Shown here in pieces: positions 59,977-64,000 of a stretch of 64,000 nt of DNA. The translations under genes and the position numbers were made by a program. This DNA comes from Thermus aquaticus (lineage in GTDB: Bacteria; Deinococcota; Deinococci; Deinococcales; Thermaceae): positions 954,599-1,018,598 of the forward strand of contig NZ_LHCI01000106.1 of NCBI RefSeq assembly GCF_001280255.1, given 5' to 3'. Position 1 is the stretch's first letter. Every line of letters starts with the position of its first letter. The notes under the pieces are model-generated. The model saw nothing but the letters and a program-made list of their open reading frames with translations, did no database searches and had not been told where the DNA came from.

Positions 59977-61050
59977 GTGGAACTTCTCCGCCAGGAGGCC
60001 ACCCTTCTTTCCCTGGGGGACAGGGTCCTCTCCTTTGACCGGGAGGGGCGGCCCTACCACTACTTCCGCCAGGGGCTCACCTACAAGCGGGCCCTGGACG
60101 GAAGCCTCCACCTCCGCTACCGGGAAGGGGAGAGAAAGCGGAGGCGGCTTTCGCCGGAGGAGGCCCTGGCCCTCTACGAGGAGATCCTGGACCTGGCCCG
60201 GCGCCACCTTCGGGACGAAAAGAGGCGGCGGGAGATCCTCCGCTGGACCCCCGAGGCCCTCCTGGACCCCACCCCTTACCAGAGGGCCTACGCCTGGCCC
60301 GTAAGCATCCTGCCCCCGGACGCCTACCTCTCCGTCGTCCTCCAGGCCACCACCGGGTGCACCTGGAACCGCTGCACCTTCTGCGCCTTCTACCAGGACC
60401 GTCCTTTCAGGAAGCGGAGCGAGGAGGAGTTTTTAGCCCACGTGGAGGCCGTCTTGGACCTCCTGGGCCGGGGGCGGCTTCTAAGGCGCGGGGTCTTCCT
60501 GGCGGACGGCAACGCCCTGGCCCTCTCCGAGCCCCTCATTCCCCTTCTGGAGGCCGTGGGGGCGCGCCTCCCCGGGGAGCCGGTCTTGGGCTTTCTGGAC
60601 CTCTTCACGGGGCTTAAGAAGGAGGCCTCCTGGTGGACGAGGCTTTTCGGCCTGGGCCTCCGCAGGGTCTACATCGGCCTGGAGACGGGCCACGCCCCCC
60701 TCCTCGCCCTTTTGGGGAAGCCCGGCCACCCCAAGGAGCTCCTTCCCCTGGCCCGGGCCCTGAAGGAGGCGGGGTTGGCCCTGGGCCTGATCCTCATGGT
60801 GGGGGCGGGGGGGAGGACCTACGAAAAGGCCCACCGGGAGGAGAGCCTCTCGCTTCTCGCCGGGCTTCCCCTGGGTCGGGGGGACCTGGTCTACCTCTCT
60901 CCCTTCCAGGAAACCCCGGGCACCCCCTACGCCGCTTTGGGCCTGGAGCCTTTGCCGGACGTGGAGGCGGAGCTTGCCCTATGGGCGGAGGCCATCCGCA
61001 AGATGGGGCTAAAGGCGGCCCGGTACGACATCCGGGAGTTCGTGTATTAG
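59977..61050 (+). CDS. Radical SAM protein with CX4CX2C cluster motif
   Basis: The 357-residue product begins (GTG) VELLRQEATLLSLGDRVLSF. The cluster site is TTGCTWNRCTFCAFYQDRPFRKRS (about 126-150): Cys-x4-Cys-x2-Cys, not the usual x3. Further motifs FLADGNALAL, VYIGLETGHAPLLALLGKPG and LILMVGAGGRTYEKAHREE are typical of the SAM barrel (GGE-like and EtG strands). No B12 or SPASM domain is seen. The reaction is unknown. Leaderless start. Confidence 0.85.
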   Translation: MELLRQEATLLSLGDRVLSFDREGRPYHYFRQGLTYKRALDGSLHLRYREGERKRRRLSPEEALALYEEILDLARRHLRDEKRRREILRWTPEALLDPTPYQRAYAWPVSILPPDAYLSVVLQATTGCTWNRCTFCAFYQDRPFRKRSEEEFLAHVEAVLDLLGRGRLLRRGVFLADGNALALSEPLIPLLEAVGARLPGEPVLGFLDLFTGLKKEASWWTRLFGLGLRRVYIGLETGHAPLLALLGKPGHPKELLPLARALKEAGLALGLILMVGAGGRTYEKAHREESLSLLAGLPLGRGDLVYLSPFQETPGTPYAALGLEPLPDVEAELALWAEAIRKMGLKAARYDIREFVY

Positions 61051-61053
61051 AGT

Positions 61054-64000
61054 GTGTTCGTGGGACCCTCTACTCCAGAGATTCTACTGGAAGACATCAG
61101 GAGGCTCCTTCGCGGTGAGCCTCCCCTCAGTGAGGAAGGGAAAGACTACCTGGCTGTTTTGCCCTCCACCAAACCGGAAACCGCCCTCACCGAGAAGATA
61201 TGGCTTCCTTTAGTGGAGCTCTTGCAAAAAGAGGCCCGCGTCGCTTGGAGCGGCCAAATGCAGGCAGGCGACGGCTGGGTGGACTACCTTATCCGAGGAG
61301 CGTCGGGAAACCCCGTGGCCATAGAGCTAAAGCCCCCCTTGGTTTGGGATAAAAGACAGAAAAAGATTGTTTCCAGAGACTTGGACTGGCACTTGCGTGA
61401 CCTTAGCTCCATGGAAAGCAGCGGGCGCAACCAGGTCAAGGACTACCTCCGGGACTACGAGTACGTGGTCCTCACCAACCTGGTAGAGTATGCCCTTTTC
61501 AACCGGGAAGCCCTGGTCAGATTTGAGCCCTTTGCCAGGGGGGAGTTTGCCGATCTCTACCGGGAAATCAGGCAGGTGGCCGATCCCTGGGAAGCTCTCA
61601 GGCGGATAGAGGACCGGACGCCTCGGCATGGCTTGGACCGCCGCTTTTATGAGGACCTCAAGCGCTGGTACGCCCGGCTAACTGAGGTTCGCTTCCGCGA
61701 GGGGCTTTCCGAACCGGAGAAGGCGGAGAAGCGGGTTTGCTGCTAAACAAGTTCGTCTTTGCCCAAACCCTCGAGGACCACGCTCTCATTCCCTTCCGCT
61801 TCCTCCGAGATAAGTACGAGGAGGCCCGGCGCCTCTGGGGCCCCAAGGGCACCGCTAAGGTGGCTGAAGCCTTTTTGCGGGGGGTGGATGAATGGTTCTA
61901 CGCCTTTTACGATACGGAACTTTTTCAGGATAGTTTTTTGGAGCACCTGGAACAGGACCCTAAGAATCTGGAGGATTTCCTCCTAGCGATGGAGGAGATC
62001 CTAGGCTTCGGAGCTTGGCAGGCCACCTTCGGCCAAGGCCTCCTCCACTACAACTACCGGGCTATAGACGAGGATGTTTTCGGCAAAGCGTACGAAACCT
62101 TCCTGGCCCAGGGGCGGAAGGAGGGCGGGATTTATTACACCCCCTCCAGCCTCACCGCCCTCATGGCCAAGATGGCGGTGGAGGAAACCCTTTGGCCCCG
62201 AGCTCGGGAACTGGACCGCGCCCTTGGGGAAGAGCGCTATGACGAGGCGGAGGCTAGGGCCCGGGACCTCACCCAGGTGGCCTTCTTGGACCCGGCGGCG
62301 GGTCGGGAAGCTTCCTGGTCAAAATCCTCCGCGAAGTGGTAGAGGTCTACGCTTATTTGGAAGAGAGAACCCGCTGGGCTTTGGAGCTCCAGGAGGGCCT
62401 CTTCCTTCCCCCGGCCCAGGCCCGGGCCAGAGAGGCCGTCCTAAAGGTGAGGGATATCCTGGGGTTTTCTGGCCTTTGGCCGGACCCTAAGGTTCTCTCC
62501 AGGCTCATCCTGCGCCACCTGGTGGCCGTGGACTTGGACACCAGGGCGCTAGACGTGGCCCGGGTCAACCTCTGGAAGGAGGCCATCAAGTTGGCTCCCA
62601 AGGCTTTCCGCTACACCAACCTGGGGCAGGTGGGCCACGCCCTGCCCGACCTCCGCCTCAACCTGATCCATGGGGACACCCTCCTCTCCCCGCCCCGTGG
62701 GGAGGTTTTGAAAGCCCTCGCGCCCCGAAGCGCCGATCTGAAGAGGCTCTGGAGCTTAAGGGAGGCTTACCTCCGAAACCCTTTAGATCACGCTCCTCTA
62801 GAGGAGGCCTTGGCGCTAAAGGACCAGCTTCGGAAAGACCTGAACAAAGACCTGAACTTGGGCGACGGGACCTTTTTGGAGCTGGAGTTCTTTTGGCTCT
62901 TCTTTGACCCGGAGGGAGAGCCTCTCCCCAACCCCGGGGCCCACGTGGAACCCCCCTGGGAGAACGTCAAGCCCTTCAAGAAGGAGTACGCCGCCCGCTT
63001 TCCCCAGTTTTTCGGGGAGGACTTCAGTAAGTTCGCCTTGGACGACAAGGAGTTTGAGAGGCGCTTCCAGGAGGCCCTGAAGGATCAGGGCTTCCGCGAG
63101 GGCTGGGAGGCTTACCAAGAGAGCAGGCGGATGTACGCTGGCTTTCTCAAGGAGCGCTACCCCCTTATGGGCCAAGGGGATCCCTCTTTAGCTTTGAGAA
63201 CCGGGGCAAGCGCTGGTTCGCGGATGTCCATCCTCAGTTCAAGTTTGATCTTCTGGCCTTCCGGATGGACCAGCCGTCCCAAGGCACCTTTCCCGCCCGC
63301 TTCTACATCCGGAAGGAGGAAGAGTGGAATCGGCACTTTCCCTATCCCTTGGACACCCTGGAGCGCTTCTCTCCCTGGGCCAAGGGGCTGGTGGAGTTCC
63401 GCTATCATGGCGACATCCCCTTAGCTAGCGCCATCCGCGGAACCCACCCGCTTCTAGGGGAGTTGGGGTATGAGTTTGGCACCGACTTCCACATGACTAA
63501 CGATAAGAGGCTCTTTCGCGAGGCTTCCTCTAGCCTGCCCTCCCTTTTGGAGGGGAAGAGCGTGCACCAGTACAACCCCCGCTTTGAACCGCCCCGGTAT
63601 GGGGTGGACCCCTCGGAGGGGTACGAGGAGCTCCTGCGCCGAGAGCTTGCTCGCCTGAAGGGGCATTACCAGGAGCTGGCGAAGCGGAAGGGGCTTGGGG
63701 CCAAGGAGGCCAAGGCCTTTGTGAGGGACCAGCTGGCCAAGGCGGAAGAGCAGTTCCGCCGGGGGGCTTGGCGGCTTCCCCACCAGCTTCCCCGCCTGGT
63801 GTGGCGCGATGTGGCCAGCTCCACCAACGAGCGCACGCTCATCGCCGCCCGAGTGCCGGCAGGGGTCTTCCTGGGCAATACCCTGAACTACGTTCGCCCC
63901 TACCGTTACCGGGTAGGGGAGGAGGAGGTGGACCAGGAGGTGGTGCCGGAAGAGGAGTTCCTCTACCTCTTGGCCCTCTTCAACAGCTTTGTCCTGGACT
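61054..64000 (+). pseudogene. Type IIG-like restriction-methylase, fragmented, runs off window
   Basis: One long gene in four frames. Piece 1 (61054-61746) has a D...ELK nuclease motif (WVDYLIRGASGNPVAIELKPP). Piece 2 (from about 61737) restarts LLNKFVFAQTLEDHALIPFRFL and reaches the SAM-binding motif I DPAAG at 62300. Piece 3 continues SGSFLVKILREVVEVYAYLEE and has EPPWENVKPFKKE where the catalytic NPPW should be. Piece 4 (from about 63183) runs from SLFSFENRGKRWFADVHPQFKFDLLAF to ASSTNERTLIAARVPAGVFLGN and the window end. Breaks: one T missing at 61736-61738, one G missing at 62300-62302, and a frame change near 63175-63185 with a stretch missing. GC is lower and codon use less Thermus-like, suggesting transfer. 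Confidence 0.75.

Overview
The window is high-GC DNA from the genus Thermus. The best species marker is MutS (42178-44613). It is 811 residues long with the mismatch-wedge Phe at 39 and Glu at 41, which agrees with my memory of the crystallised Thermus aquaticus MutS, so T. aquaticus or a very close relative is the likely source. This rests on recall, not on a database search. Other Thermus-type genes are sdrP, the TmrA/TmrB exporter pair and a RraA-like protein. About twenty genes have a -10 box (TANNNT) ending only 5-8 bases before the start codon, meaning leaderless mRNAs, which is usual in Deinococcus-Thermus.

Layout. 1-1310: a cut-off, frameshifted transposase next to a truncated membrane sensor fragment, a 29-codon secreted-peptide gene with its own promoter and terminator, a gene-free stretch, then tRNA-Phe and tRNA-Asp. 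1373-6490: an SRA-like small protein, coaX, an OsmC protein, a cell-wall amidase, a Ser/Thr kinase, a patatin lipase and signal peptidase I. 6483-13021: lactate utilisation (lutABC), a start-less reading frame, a two-component system preceded by a secreted protein, a DUF502 membrane protein and sdrP. 13050-21498: a small nucleotidyltransferase-like pair, cutA, gyrA, aroQ, a LysM/M23 peptidase, an rRNA methyltransferase, a NarL-type regulator, an M20 peptidase and an activase-like protein. 21499-28624: a repeat cluster, tmrA (frameshifted), tmrB, folC and a PrcB-like lipoprotein. 27605-36249: an Opp/Dpp peptide ABC importer and a complete branched-chain amino acid importer (livJ-H-M-G-F). 36293-42089: glnA, a 5'-nucleotidase, and a sulfite oxidase-like molybdoenzyme with a diheme cytochrome (frameshifted) and a MOSC protein. 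42178-48719: mutS-mutL, rraA, purU and a damaged HtrA protease. 48716-54478: a TAXI-type TRAP transporter with two binding proteins, DUF1850 and a site-2 protease. 54545-61050: an MFS exporter, an upp/GT4/Uma2/wecB operon, an APH-like kinase and a radical SAM protein. 61054-64000: a broken, probably horizontally acquired type IIG-like restriction-modification gene that runs off the window.

How it fits together. Most genes form compact runs with 1-17 base overlaps, so translational coupling is the rule. Housekeeping (repair, replication, nucleotide and folate metabolism, wall turnover) alternates with nutrient uptake (peptides, branched-chain amino acids, TRAP substrate, lactate, sulfite). Less routine features are: divergent gene pairs sharing one 7-bp TANNNTA element as the -10 box for both strands; a near-identical TGAC(C/T)GGTCGGTCA site at the starts of two unrelated exporters; a family of hairpin repeats between genes; and several single-base losses in homopolymers that break otherwise intact genes, which could be sequencing error or real decay.
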